Shown piece after piece: positions 45,686 through 53,403 of a DNA stretch of 64,000 nucleotides. Under the pieces are notes generated by a model. That model was given only the letters and a program-made list of their open reading frames with translations, was not told the origin of the DNA and ran no database searches. Each line of letters begins with the position of its first letter. Positions within the stretch are counted from its first letter, which is position 1. The position numbers were made by a program, and so were the translations under genes. Source of the DNA: Nocardiopsis flavescens (lineage in GTDB: Bacteria > Actinomycetota > Actinomycetes > Streptosporangiales > Streptosporangiaceae); NCBI RefSeq assembly GCF_900141985.1, contig NZ_FQZK01000003.1, positions 458,422 to 522,421 on the forward strand, given 5' to 3'.

Positions 45686-46768
45686 ATGGCCCGCCCCTCC
45701 CTGCCCCTGCCCCCGCTGCCTCCCGAGGCCGACGACGCCCCCGAGGTGTCCGGCATCCTCCTCCTGCGCACCGGCGGCGACGACGCGACCTGGAAGGACG
45801 TGCTCCACCGCCTGGGCGACCCGCCCGGTCTGCGCACCCCGGCCCCGGACGGCGACCGCCCCGCGCTCCCGCAGGAGGGGCCGATCCGCCGGCTCCTCCT
45901 CGCGGTGGACGACCCCCGCTGGCACGGCGCCTCCGAGCAGGAGGTGCGCGAGGCGGTACGGGCCGGGGCGGACGGGTCGTGGATTCCGGACGTGGTCGTG
46001 CTGGTCACCGACGGGACCGCGGCCGACCCGGTGCTGCGGCCGCTGCTCGCCTTCGACACCGGGGACCACGGTGCGGCGTTCCGGATCGCCCCCCGCCAGA
46101 CCGCCGCCTTCTACCTGGTCCTGCACCTGCTGAGCCTGGACCTGGCCGTCCAGGACTTCGAGGAGCGCTCACCGGCCGACCCCTGGGACGACGAGGACGG
46201 CGAGGAGATGACGGACGAGGACCTCCCCCACCCGGCGGGCTTCTACCTGGAGGCCCCGGACCCCGCGCCGCGCTACAAGAGCCCGGCCCGGCCGCTGCCC
46301 CCGATCCCGCAGGAGGGCTGGGGGCTGCTCGTGCGCACGGACTTCGGCGACGACGCGGCCTGGGCGGCCCTGGTCGCGCACATCCACCACCCGGGCAACG
46401 TGCTCAACTCGGCCGGGGAGGAGGAAGAGGACTTCGTGGACTTCTTCCAGATCGTGGACGACCCGGTCTTCGAGGGGGCCACCCCGCAGCAGCTGATGGC
46501 GCTGGTCCACGCGGACGGGGACTCGGACGAGATGGCCTCGGGCGTCCTGCTGATCGCGGACCGGGAGGCCCTGGCCGAGCCGCGGGGCGACCTGCTCGCG
46601 GTGCCGCTGGACGACCACTTCGGCCTGACCTTCCGCCTGGCCTCGGGCCAGGCCGGCAACCTCTCCGTCAACCTGGCGATCGCCAACCAGGACCTGGAGG
46701 ACTACATGGGCAGGGAGTTGGCGGACTCCCTGCTGGAGGACTGGTGGCGCCGCGCCATGCGCGGCTGA
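45686..46768 (+). CDS. Double-domain DUF6924 protein, paralogue 1
   Basis: A 360-residue acidic cytoplasmic protein made of two related halves. The C-terminal half (from about residue 210: GLLVRTDFGDDAAWAALVAHI...VDDPVFEGATPQQLMALV...VNLAIANQDLEDYM) matches DUF6924. The N-terminal half (ILLLRTGGDDATWKDVLHRL...VDDPRWHGASEQEVREAV...PRQTAAFYLVLHLLSLDL) follows the same plan, more diverged. No catalytic motif or transmembrane segment. A close paralogue lies at 51309. Function unknown. ATG with GAGAGG upstream. Confidence 0.8.
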   Translation: MARPSLPLPPLPPEADDAPEVSGILLLRTGGDDATWKDVLHRLGDPPGLRTPAPDGDRPALPQEGPIRRLLLAVDDPRWHGASEQEVREAVRAGADGSWIPDVVVLVTDGTAADPVLRPLLAFDTGDHGAAFRIAPRQTAAFYLVLHLLSLDLAVQDFEERSPADPWDDEDGEEMTDEDLPHPAGFYLEAPDPAPRYKSPARPLPPIPQEGWGLLVRTDFGDDAAWAALVAHIHHPGNVLNSAGEEEEDFVDFFQIVDDPVFEGATPQQLMALVHADGDSDEMASGVLLIADREALAEPRGDLLAVPLDDHFGLTFRLASGQAGNLSVNLAIANQDLEDYMGRELADSLLEDWWRRAMRG

Positions 46769-46772
46769 GTCC

Positions 46773-46804
46773 GCGCCGCCCCCGGCCCGGACCGGGGGCG
46801 GCGC
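46773..46804. terminator. Bidirectional terminator
   Basis: Perfect 13-bp stem (GCGCCGCCCCCGG / CCGGGGGCGGCGC), six-base loop, between two convergent genes. Confidence 0.8.
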
Positions 46805-46810
46805 ACCCGT

Positions 46811-47491
46811 TCACCCGTCCGCCGCGGCCCCCGTCCCGGCGGCGGGGTGCCACCTGCCCAGCCACGGGTCGACGAGTCTGCGCGCGGGCCCGGAGAGCCA
46901 CATGACGAGCAGCGCGTAGTAGCCGATCCCGGGCACGAACGCGGCCAGGCAGGCGGCGGCCCCGAAGAGCAGGAGGTTGGCCAGGGCGACGGCCACCCCC
47001 TCGCGGACCCGCGCCGCGCCGATGGTGTGCAGGGCGGGGTGGCGGGCGAGGTGGACGCGGACGAGCAGCCACATCAAACCGGTCGCCGCCATGCCGGCGA
47101 TGTAGACCAGCACGAACGAGCGGTCGCCCGTCCCGGAATGGCCGGTCAGCGCGGTCGCGACGGGCATCCAGACCAGGGTGAGGAGCCATGCCAGGCTCAG
47201 CCACAGCAGCCCGTTGGAGACCGCCACGACCCGGGCGAACACGCGGTGGTGCCCGATCCAGAAGAAGCCGATCATCACGAAGCTGATGAGGAAGGCCAGG
47301 ATCTGTCCCGAGTGCTCGGAGAACCACGCCCCGGCCCCGCCCTCCCCCTGCTCGGAGGCGGACTCCATGAGCGGCAGGATCAGCAGGGTGAGCGCGATGG
47401 CCACCACGGCGTCCACGAAGGCCTTGGCGCGTTCGGCGGGGAACACCCGCTCCAGCGCGGCGAGCCGCGTCCCGTCGTCGTTCCCGTGCAC
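46811..47491 (-). CDS. TMEM175-like (DUF1211) potassium-channel family protein
   Basis: A 226-residue membrane protein with about six hydrophobic helices. The first helix has the family motif region ERAKAFVDAVVAIALTLLIL, where bacterial TMEM175 proteins have RxxxFSD; Ser is Val here, Asp is kept. Bacterial members form tetrameric potassium-leak channels. The GTG at 47491 with GAGGGGGCGG upstream is chosen because the sequence before it is Arg-rich and unlike the family. Confidence 0.82.
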   Translation of the reverse strand: MHGNDDGTRLAALERVFPAERAKAFVDAVVAIALTLLILPLMESASEQGEGGAGAWFSEHSGQILAFLISFVMIGFFWIGHHRVFARVVAVSNGLLWLSLAWLLTLVWMPVATALTGHSGTGDRSFVLVYIAGMAATGLMWLLVRVHLARHPALHTIGAARVREGVAVALANLLLFGAAACLAAFVPGIGYYALLVMWLSGPARRLVDPWLGRWHPAAGTGAAADG

Positions 47492-47660
47492 AGTCCGCCC
47501 CCTCGGCGCCGACCCGGCCGCGCCACCGGTCCGCCGCGCGCCCCGGAGCCGGCGCCGCCAGCATAAGCACGCACCGCCCGCGTACCCTGGCAACGCCATG
47601 CGCACCCGCAACGGCATGCGCCGGCCCCGGCCGTTTCCCACCGGCCCCGCCCTCTCCCCC

Positions 47661-48632
47661 CTACTTGGACTCCACGCTCCCGACCGCGTCCGGTCCCGTC
47701 GTCAGCTCCTCCCTCGCCCGCCGCCAGGCGTCGTCCCCGGAGCCGAACCGGCCGTGCAGGTAGGCGGCCGTGAGCCGGGCGACCGCGGCGACGTGCGCCG
47801 GGTTCTCGTCGTCGAGCATGTGGCTCTCGGCCGCGTCGTAGCCCTGGATCCCGCCGAGCAGGTGGCCGGCGCCGAAGACCGTGAGCAGCGCCTTGGGCCC
47901 GGGGGCCAGGTCGTACGGGTCCCGGTGCCAGGCGGGGCCCGCGTCCGTGAAGTGCCGGGAGTCGTCCGCGTCACCGGCGACGACCAGTGCGGACGCGGTC
48001 ATCGTGGAGAAGTCGATGTCGCGCAGGAACGGCACCTGGTCGGCCATCGGCCCGTTGAGGGCGTCCCCGCCCCGGCCGGGCGCGGCCAGCACCACCCCTT
48101 CCGTGATCCGGGGGTCGCGCAGGTTCACCCGCTCCCCCGTGTCGGGGTCGGTGACCTCCGCGCCCAGCAGGAGTTCGGCGGTGAAGCCGCCCATCGAGTG
48201 CCCCGCCACCGCGACGCGCCCGTGGTCGAGGCGTCCGGCGAGCAGCGGCACGGCGTTCTCGACCTCGTCGAGGCGGTCGAGGACGCGGGTCATGTCCCGT
48301 GCGCGGGAGCGCCAGAACAGCGGGGCGCCGGGGGCGGTCCCCCACAGGCGGTCGAGCCGCCGCGAGCTGAGGTGGGTGGGCTGGACCACGGCGAAACCGG
48401 CCGCCGCCCAGTGGGAGGCGATCGGCGCGTAGCCGTCCTCCGAGGAGAGGCCGCGCGCGCCGCCGTGGCCGTGGGACAGCAGGACGACCGGCAGCCCGGA
48501 GCCGGTCTCGGGCGCGGTGACCCGCAGCGTGAGGTCCACCGGGCGTCCGGGGACGGGCAGCACCACGGGGGCGTAGGACAGGACCGGGGCGCTCCGGTCC
48601 GGAACTCCGGGCGGGGTGGTCGGTTCGGACAT
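47661..48632 (-). CDS. Alpha/beta hydrolase (PAF-acetylhydrolase/dienelactone-hydrolase-like)
   Basis: A 323-residue cytoplasmic hydrolase. The nucleophile elbow is VAVAGHSMGGFTA, the oxyanion region VVLLSHGHGGARG, and a late GAGHLLGG supplies the His. The layout resembles platelet-activating-factor acetylhydrolase-like esterases. It is divergent from a TetR gene over a 45-bp palindrome, so the hydrolase is the likely regulated target. ATG 48632 behind AAGGGAAC. Confidence 0.87.
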   Translation of the reverse strand: MSEPTTPPGVPDRSAPVLSYAPVVLPVPGRPVDLTLRVTAPETGSGLPVVLLSHGHGGARGLSSEDGYAPIASHWAAAGFAVVQPTHLSSRRLDRLWGTAPGAPLFWRSRARDMTRVLDRLDEVENAVPLLAGRLDHGRVAVAGHSMGGFTAELLLGAEVTDPDTGERVNLRDPRITEGVVLAAPGRGGDALNGPMADQVPFLRDIDFSTMTASALVVAGDADDSRHFTDAGPAWHRDPYDLAPGPKALLTVFGAGHLLGGIQGYDAAESHMLDDENPAHVAAVARLTAAYLHGRFGSGDDAWRRAREELTTGPDAVGSVESK

Positions 48633-48714
48633 GGTGTGCCGTTCCCTTCTGTTCCCCCGGCCGGCGCGCGGGCCGGCCGGGGCCGAGGAGTGGCCGATCG
48701 CGCCGCACGCACAC

Positions 48715-48759
48715 AATCGGAACATTGCTCCGCTTACGATACGGAGCACTGTTCCGATT
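48715..48759. promoter_or_regulatory. TetR operator, 45-bp interrupted palindrome
   Basis: AATCGGAACA-T-TGCTCCG, nine bases, CGGAGCA-C-TGTTCCGATT: 17 of 18 arm positions pair. It lies in the divergent gap between the hydrolase (start 48632) and the tetR gene (start 48815) and is large enough for two TetR dimers. Confidence 0.85.
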
Positions 48760-48814
48760 GGCAAGCGGAGTATCATGGCCGGTCCCGTCCCGTCCCGCGA
48801 GAAAGGGGTCCCTG

Positions 48815-49414
48815 GTGCCCACCCCAGGCCGACCGGAGGCGCCCGCCGTCGACCGGCGCAAGCGGGCCGACGCCCAGCGCAACCAGGAGAAACTGCTCGC
48901 CGCCGCAGCCGGGGTGTTCGCCGAGGCGGGCGTGGACGCGCCGATCCGGCGGATCGCCGCGGAGGCGGGCGTGGGCATGGGAACGGTCTACCGGCACTTC
49001 CCGACCCGCGCGGACCTGGTCGCGGCCGTCTTCCGCCACCAGATCGAGGAGTGCGCCCAGGCGGGGCCGGACCTGCTGGCCGCCGCCGACTCACCGTTCG
49101 CCGCGCTGCGCGCGTGGGTCGACCTCTTCGTGGACCTCCTGGTCACCAAGCACGGCCTCGCCCAGGCGCTCCAGTCGGACACCAGCCGTTTCGCGCCCCT
49201 GCACGCCCACTTCCTGGACCGCCTGCTGCCCGTGGCCGAACTGCTGCTCGACGCCGCCGCCGCGGCCGGGGAGACCAGGCCGGGCACCCGGCCCTACGAA
49301 CTGCTGCGGGGCATCGGCAACCTGTGCGCCGGAGACGACGGCGATCCCCGCTACGACCCCCGGCGGCTGATCGCCCTGCTGCTCCAGGGCCTGCGGAGCC
49401 CCGGGACCGGCTGA
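48815..49414 (+). CDS. TetR family transcriptional regulator
   Basis: A 199-residue regulator. The N-terminal HTH reads LLAAAAGVFAEAGVDAPIRRIAAEAGVGMGTVYRHFPTRADLVAAVF, a classic TetR DNA-binding domain; the remainder is a helical ligand-binding domain. Predicted to repress itself and the divergent alpha/beta hydrolase through the palindrome at 48715-48759. GTG start at 48815 with AAAGGGG upstream; an earlier ATG-containing extension overlaps the operator and is unlikely. Confidence 0.93.
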   Translation: MPTPGRPEAPAVDRRKRADAQRNQEKLLAAAAGVFAEAGVDAPIRRIAAEAGVGMGTVYRHFPTRADLVAAVFRHQIEECAQAGPDLLAAADSPFAALRAWVDLFVDLLVTKHGLAQALQSDTSRFAPLHAHFLDRLLPVAELLLDAAAAAGETRPGTRPYELLRGIGNLCAGDDGDPRYDPRRLIALLLQGLRSPGTG

Positions 49415-49459
49415 CACCCCGCCCCCCGACCCGCCCGGCGCCGCCCCGGACACACGGGA

Positions 49460-49494
49460 GGGCCCCCGCGCGACTCTCCGTCGCGCGGGGGCCC
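49460..49494. terminator. Bidirectional terminator
   Basis: Perfect 15-bp stem (GGGCCCCCGCGCGAC / GTCGCGCGGGGGCCC) with a five-base loop, between convergent tetR and the winged-helix gene. Confidence 0.85.
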
Positions 49495-49530
49495 GTGCCC
49501 TCCGGGGGCCGGAACCCGGCCCCGCCCTTC

Positions 49531-49899
49531 TCACCGCTCCTCGGCGCCCGCCCGGCGGCCCGGCCGGTGCTCTGCGTCCTGCGCGTGGTAGCCCGCCCCC
49601 CGCTCGCCCGCCGCGGAGGCGATCAGCTGGAGCGCCCGGATGTGTCCGGTCAGCGCCTCCCGCCCGGCGGAGGTGAGGTTGAGCCAGGTGCGCGGGCGCT
49701 TGCCGATGTAGCCCTTGTCCGACTCCACGTAGCCCAGCTTGTCCAGCGCGCTCACCTGCTTCGACAGTGCCGAGTCGGTCAGTCCGACCGAGTCGCGCAC
49801 GTAGCCGAACTCCGCCCACCGCGTGGCCGCCAGCAGCGAGACGATCGACAGCCGCGTCGGGTTCAGCAGGGCCTGGTCCAGCTCGCCCGGGTCTCCCAC
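49531..49899 (-). CDS. Winged-helix transcriptional regulator
   Basis: A 122-residue regulator with a MarR/ArsR-like winged helix (LNPTRLSIVSLLAATRWAEFGYVRDSVGLTDSALSKQVSALDKLGYVESDKGYIGKRPRTWLNLTSAGREAL), of the HTH_34 type often paired with small membrane proteins. The GTG start lies four bases after the stop of the upstream membrane-protein gene, so the two form an operon. It probably binds the 44-bp palindrome upstream of the operon. Confidence 0.88.
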   Translation of the reverse strand: MGDPGELDQALLNPTRLSIVSLLAATRWAEFGYVRDSVGLTDSALSKQVSALDKLGYVESDKGYIGKRPRTWLNLTSAGREALTGHIRALQLIASAAGERGAGYHAQDAEHRPGRRAGAEER

Positions 49900-49903
49900 G
49901 GCG

Positions 49904-50380
49904 CTACGCCTTCGGTGCGCGCGAGGCGCTGTCGAGCAGCCGGCGCCAGAGCGGCATCGTCGCGACGATCACGGCGCTGCCGATGGTCATCGGGTAGGGC
50001 ACGTCGAAGTTGCGCATGACCGTCGCACCCACCGCGACCACGATGATCAGCCCGAGCATCGTGAGCATGCGCAGCACCCTGGCGCGGGCCGGCGTCCCCG
50101 CCGGCCGGGCGACGGGCGAGCGCTGGTAGCCCAGCGCGGCCCCGGAGCGCTTCCAGCGGGGCAGGAAGGTGAACAGCAGCGCCGCCGCGACGAGCGCGTA
50201 GAGCAGGGGCGTGCGCAGTTCGGGCAGCAGGTCCGAGGTGACGCCGATCGCGAGGACCGCCAGTGCGAAGGCCCAGATCGTCCACGTGGGGTGCGCGTCG
50301 GGGGCCGTCGCCTGCTCGCGGCGGTCGCTGATGTCCTGGAGGGCGTTGGCCGCTTCTTCGGGGGTCGGCTGCGATCCCAT
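49904..50380 (-). CDS. Four-helix membrane protein, operon partner of the winged-helix regulator
   Basis: A 158-residue protein with a polar N-terminus of 30 residues and four hydrophobic segments (WTIWAFALAVLAIGVTSDLL, LLYALVAAALLFTFL, MLTMLGLIIVVAVGATVM, TIGSAVIVATMPL). The ATG at 50380 follows AAGGAG. It may sense a membrane condition for the regulator or be its target; the sequence does not say which. Confidence 0.82.
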   Translation of the reverse strand: MGSQPTPEEAANALQDISDRREQATAPDAHPTWTIWAFALAVLAIGVTSDLLPELRTPLLYALVAAALLFTFLPRWKRSGAALGYQRSPVARPAGTPARARVLRMLTMLGLIIVVAVGATVMRNFDVPYPMTIGSAVIVATMPLWRRLLDSASRAPKA

Positions 50381-50457
50381 CTCGAAAACTCCTTCGTGTC
50401 GTTCCTTCGGTACGGCGGGCTCCGCTCGGTCTCCGGTGCTTGCCGCGGTTTCACGTC

Positions 50458-50501
50458 CTTGCCTACAAGGAAAGTACACCAGCACTTTCCCTCTAGGCAA
50501 G
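50458..50501. promoter_or_regulatory. 44-bp nested palindrome, likely operator of the membrane-protein/regulator operon
   Basis: Outer arms CTTGCCT / AGGCAAG and inner arms GGAAAGT / ACTTTCC around an eight-base centre, 78 bases upstream of the ATG at 50380. A further half-site-like CAAGGAAAA follows near 50511. Confidence 0.78.
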
Positions 50502-50770
50502 TACATGCTCCAAGGAAAATCACGATGGGGTCGAAGTCGGACACGGAGAGGAGGCGGCGCCGCGCCACCGCGCGCGGCCCCCGACCTCGGGTGCCCGGGC
50601 CTCTCCCGACACCCGTGACCTGGCACGGAGCGCCACCTCCGGGCCCGACCCTCCCGGCGGGCCCCGCCGCGGGGCGCAGCGGTCGTACGCCCGGCGCGGG
50701 CGGGTAGAACACAGGGACCCCGCCGCCCCGTCCAGGGCGTGGCGCTCCCCCGAACCCGCGAAGGACCCCC

Positions 50771-51154
50771 GTGCCCAAGTCCCTCATGGCCGCGACCGCC
50801 CTGATCGTGCTGCACATCCTGGCCTGCGCCCTCGGCCTCGCGCTGGCGTGCCTGCTGATCCTGATGGTCGCGGACCACGGCAGGGAGGTGACGGCCGCCC
50901 ACTGGACGTCCGCCGGGGTACCGCTGGCCGTCATCGTCCTGCTGGCCACGGGGCTGGTGCGCGTCCTGCGCCGCCACCGGGACGGGCGCGTCCTCATCGT
51001 GGCCGCGGAGGTCCTGCTGGGGGTCCTCCTGTTCCCGGAACTGCTGGCGACGCTCCACCCGCTGGGGGGCATCTTCCTGCTCTCGGCCGCGGTCATGGTC
51101 GCCCTGGCGTTCTCCCCGGGGACCTCTGCGTGGCTGTCGCCCCGCAGGGACTGA
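50771..51154 (+). CDS. Small integral membrane protein
   Basis: A 127-residue protein with four hydrophobic segments and short loops (LIVLHILACALGLALACLLILMV, GVPLAVIVLLATGLVRVL, VLIVAAEVLLGVLLFPELLATL, GIFLLSAAVMVALAF). Start GTG at 50771 with GAAGGA upstream. No family recognised. Transcribed towards the second DUF6924 gene. Confidence 0.7.
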   Translation: MPKSLMAATALIVLHILACALGLALACLLILMVADHGREVTAAHWTSAGVPLAVIVLLATGLVRVLRRHRDGRVLIVAAEVLLGVLLFPELLATLHPLGGIFLLSAAVMVALAFSPGTSAWLSPRRD

Positions 51155-51308
51155 CCGGGACCGCCGCAACGGCCCCGATGCCGGCCCCGGCACCGCCCGG
51201 CTCGCCGCGCAGCCGCCGGACCGCCGCGGAGCCCGTCCGCCTGTCGTGGCAAAAGGGTAGAAAGGTGGCGCCCCCTTCTCCCTCGATCACTTTCGGTGAG
51301 GCCCCCTG

Positions 51309-52322
51309 ATGTCCCGTCCCTCCCTCCCCCTGCCCTCCGCCGCGGACGGCGGCCCGCGGGTGCACGGCACCCTGCTGGTCCGCACCGGCTGTGACGACCG
51401 CACCTGGGCCGACGTGCTCGCACGGATGGGCGCGCTCCCCGGCCTGGTCGTGCCGGACCCCGACGGCCGGGTGCCGGCCGGGGTGCCGGCCGACGGGCCC
51501 CCGCGCCGCCTCCTCGTCGTGGACGACCCCGCCTGGCACGGCGCAGGCGAGGAGGAGGTGCGGGAGGCCCTGGCCGGGGACCGGGCATGGGTCCCGGACC
51601 TGGTCCTGCTGGCCCAGGAGCGGACCGCAGCGGAACCCGGCCCGCGCCCGCTGCTCGCCTTCCGGCCGTCCGCCGGCACCGGGTTCTGGATCTCCCCCCG
51701 GCAGGCCGCCATGGTGCACCTGATCCTGCACCGCACGATCACGGACCTGGTCTTCGAGGACTTCGAGGAGTACGCCGCCGCCCCGCCCGGGGGCGGGGCG
51801 GACGACCTGCCCGACCCGGCGGGCGGCTTCCTGGAGGCCATGGACCCCGCCCCGCGGTACGAGGCCCCGGCCCGCCCGCTGCCCGCGCTCACCCCGGGCA
51901 ACGACGCCCTGCTCGTACGCACGGACTTCTCCGACGACGCGGCCTGGGCCGCCCTGGTGGAGCTGGTGCGCCACCCGGGAGAGGAGGGGTTCGGCGACAT
52001 CGTCGACGACTTCGGGGACAACATCGACTTCGTGGACGACCCGGCCTTCGGGGGCGCCTCCCCGGAGCAGCTGATGGCGGCGGTCCTGTCCGGCCCGGAG
52101 GAGACCGACCTGTCGGCGAACCTGGTCCTGATCGGGGACGCCGCCGCCATGTCCGGCCCCGATCGCTCCCTCGCCGGGATCTCGCTGCTGGAGGGACCGG
52201 GGTGCCCCTTCCGGGTTCCCGCCGTGATCGCCGGGATCATGGTGGTCAACCTGGCCCTGGCCAACATGGACCTCGACGACTACGTGGACGTCCCGCCCCG
52301 GGACCTCGTCCTGCCCTGGTGA
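51309..52322 (+). CDS. Double-domain DUF6924 protein, paralogue 2
   Basis: A 337-residue acidic protein with the same two-half organisation as the protein at 45686: an N-terminal copy (LLVRTGCDDRTWADVLARM...VDDPAWHGAGEEEVREAL) and a C-terminal DUF6924 copy (LLVRTDFSDDAAWAALVELV...VDDPAFGGASPEQLMAAV...VNLALANMDLDDYVD). The linker PAPRYEAPARPLPAL is nearly shared (PAPRYKSPARPLPPI). Function unknown. ATG overlaps GTGAGGCCCCCTG, a plausible ribosome site. Confidence 0.8.
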   Translation: MSRPSLPLPSAADGGPRVHGTLLVRTGCDDRTWADVLARMGALPGLVVPDPDGRVPAGVPADGPPRRLLVVDDPAWHGAGEEEVREALAGDRAWVPDLVLLAQERTAAEPGPRPLLAFRPSAGTGFWISPRQAAMVHLILHRTITDLVFEDFEEYAAAPPGGGADDLPDPAGGFLEAMDPAPRYEAPARPLPALTPGNDALLVRTDFSDDAAWAALVELVRHPGEEGFGDIVDDFGDNIDFVDDPAFGGASPEQLMAAVLSGPEETDLSANLVLIGDAAAMSGPDRSLAGISLLEGPGCPFRVPAVIAGIMVVNLALANMDLDDYVDVPPRDLVLPW

Positions 52323-52370
52323 CCGCCCCGGCCGGCCCCGGAGCGGGTGCGGGGAGGCGGGGGGCTCGGG

Positions 52371-53036
52371 TCAGAGGCCGCGGGCGGTGATGTCGCCGTA
52401 GGAGGTGGTGGCGCGGATGTCGAGTCCGGCGGTGCCGTCGTTGCGCAGGGCGTTGTCGATGCGGCCGTAGGAGGTGCCCGCGTCCAGGGAGGCGGACACC
52501 CCGGGAGCGGCGGTGACGGTGATGTCGCCGGACCCGGTGCGCAGCTCCAGGAGGCCGCGCGAGGCCTGGTCGACCCGGATGTCGCCCTTGGCGGTGCTGA
52601 TGTCGGCGGGGCCGGTGAGGCGGCCGACGGTGATGTCGCCGTCCTTCAGGGCGAGGCGGGCGCCGGCGGCCTCGTCGAGCTTGACGGGACCCCGGGCGCT
52701 GTCGAAGGAGACCTCGCCGAGCCGTCCGACCCCGCGGAGTTCGACGGCGGCGGCCCTGGCGTCCACGGCGGAGCCCGAGGGCAGCCGGACGGTGGCCTCG
52801 ACCGAGCCGGGGTGGCCCGAGAGGAGGCCTTCGGCCCCGGGCGCCTGGATGCGCAGGACGCCGTCGTCGAGGGCGACCCCGACCCGCTCGGCCGCCCTGG
52901 TGTCACGGCCCTTGGCGGGGTCGGCGGGGCGGACCTCGACGGTGGTGTCGGCGCGGTCGGCCGCGATGAGGCGGACGTGCCCGGCGGGCAGGTCCAGGAC
53001 GACGGTGATCGGGGCGGCGGTGGGGAACTGCTGCAC
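52371..53036 (-). CDS. DUF4097-type beta-strand repeat protein
   Basis: A 221-residue protein of repeating short strands (LDLPAGHVRLIAADRADTTVEV, GPVKLDEAAGARLALKDGDITVGRL, GPADISTAKGDIRVDQASRGLLELRTGSGDITV, TSYGRIDNAL, TSYGDITARGL), the DUF4097/adhesin-like right-handed beta solenoid. No signal peptide, so cytoplasmic. Function of the family is unknown. GTG start at 53036 with GAGGAG upstream. The upstream region is unusually AT-rich and holds repeated CGTTGCAA sites. Confidence 0.85.
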   Translation of the reverse strand: MQQFPTAAPITVVLDLPAGHVRLIAADRADTTVEVRPADPAKGRDTRAAERVGVALDDGVLRIQAPGAEGLLSGHPGSVEATVRLPSGSAVDARAAAVELRGVGRLGEVSFDSARGPVKLDEAAGARLALKDGDITVGRLTGPADISTAKGDIRVDQASRGLLELRTGSGDITVTAAPGVSASLDAGTSYGRIDNALRNDGTAGLDIRATTSYGDITARGL

Positions 53037-53403
53037 GGTGGACTCCTCGGCCTCGTTGTTTCTAATAATGGAAACGCTACGTTGCGTTCATAAAATAGGC
53101 AATCTTCCAGGCGCGCAAATTCTCTTTACCAGCAGGTAAATTCACTATAATCGTTGCAAAGCCTGGAAATCTAACGCAACGATGCCGCACCGCTCGTTGC
53201 AATGAATGGGAATTGAACGCTCCACGGGAAACCCGGGCGCCGACGGCCGGCGGGCGCACTGCCGCGACCCCGGGGACAGGCGTGCTTCCACCCGGGCGGA
53301 CGGCCGGGGCGATACGTCGCCTTGTAAAGGCTTTGTCGTTCCTTGTTGCAACTCAGAGTGACGAAGAGTGACTTCAAGTTACGAATTGCCGACGATTCCG
53401 GGT
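53037..53403. promoter_or_regulatory. AT-rich divergent promoter region with repeated CGTTGCAA motifs
   Basis: Nine-base variants of CGTTGCAAT occur at 53080-53088 (CGTTGCGTT), 53152-53160 (CGTTGCAAA), 53173-53181 (reverse, AACGCAACG) and 53195-53203 (CGTTGCAAT); GTTGCAACT is at 53345-53353. A separate palindrome TTTACC-AGCA-GGTAAA lies at 53125-53140. The GC content drops sharply between 53055 and 53210. Both the DUF4097 gene and the collagen-like gene start from here. Confidence 0.65.
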
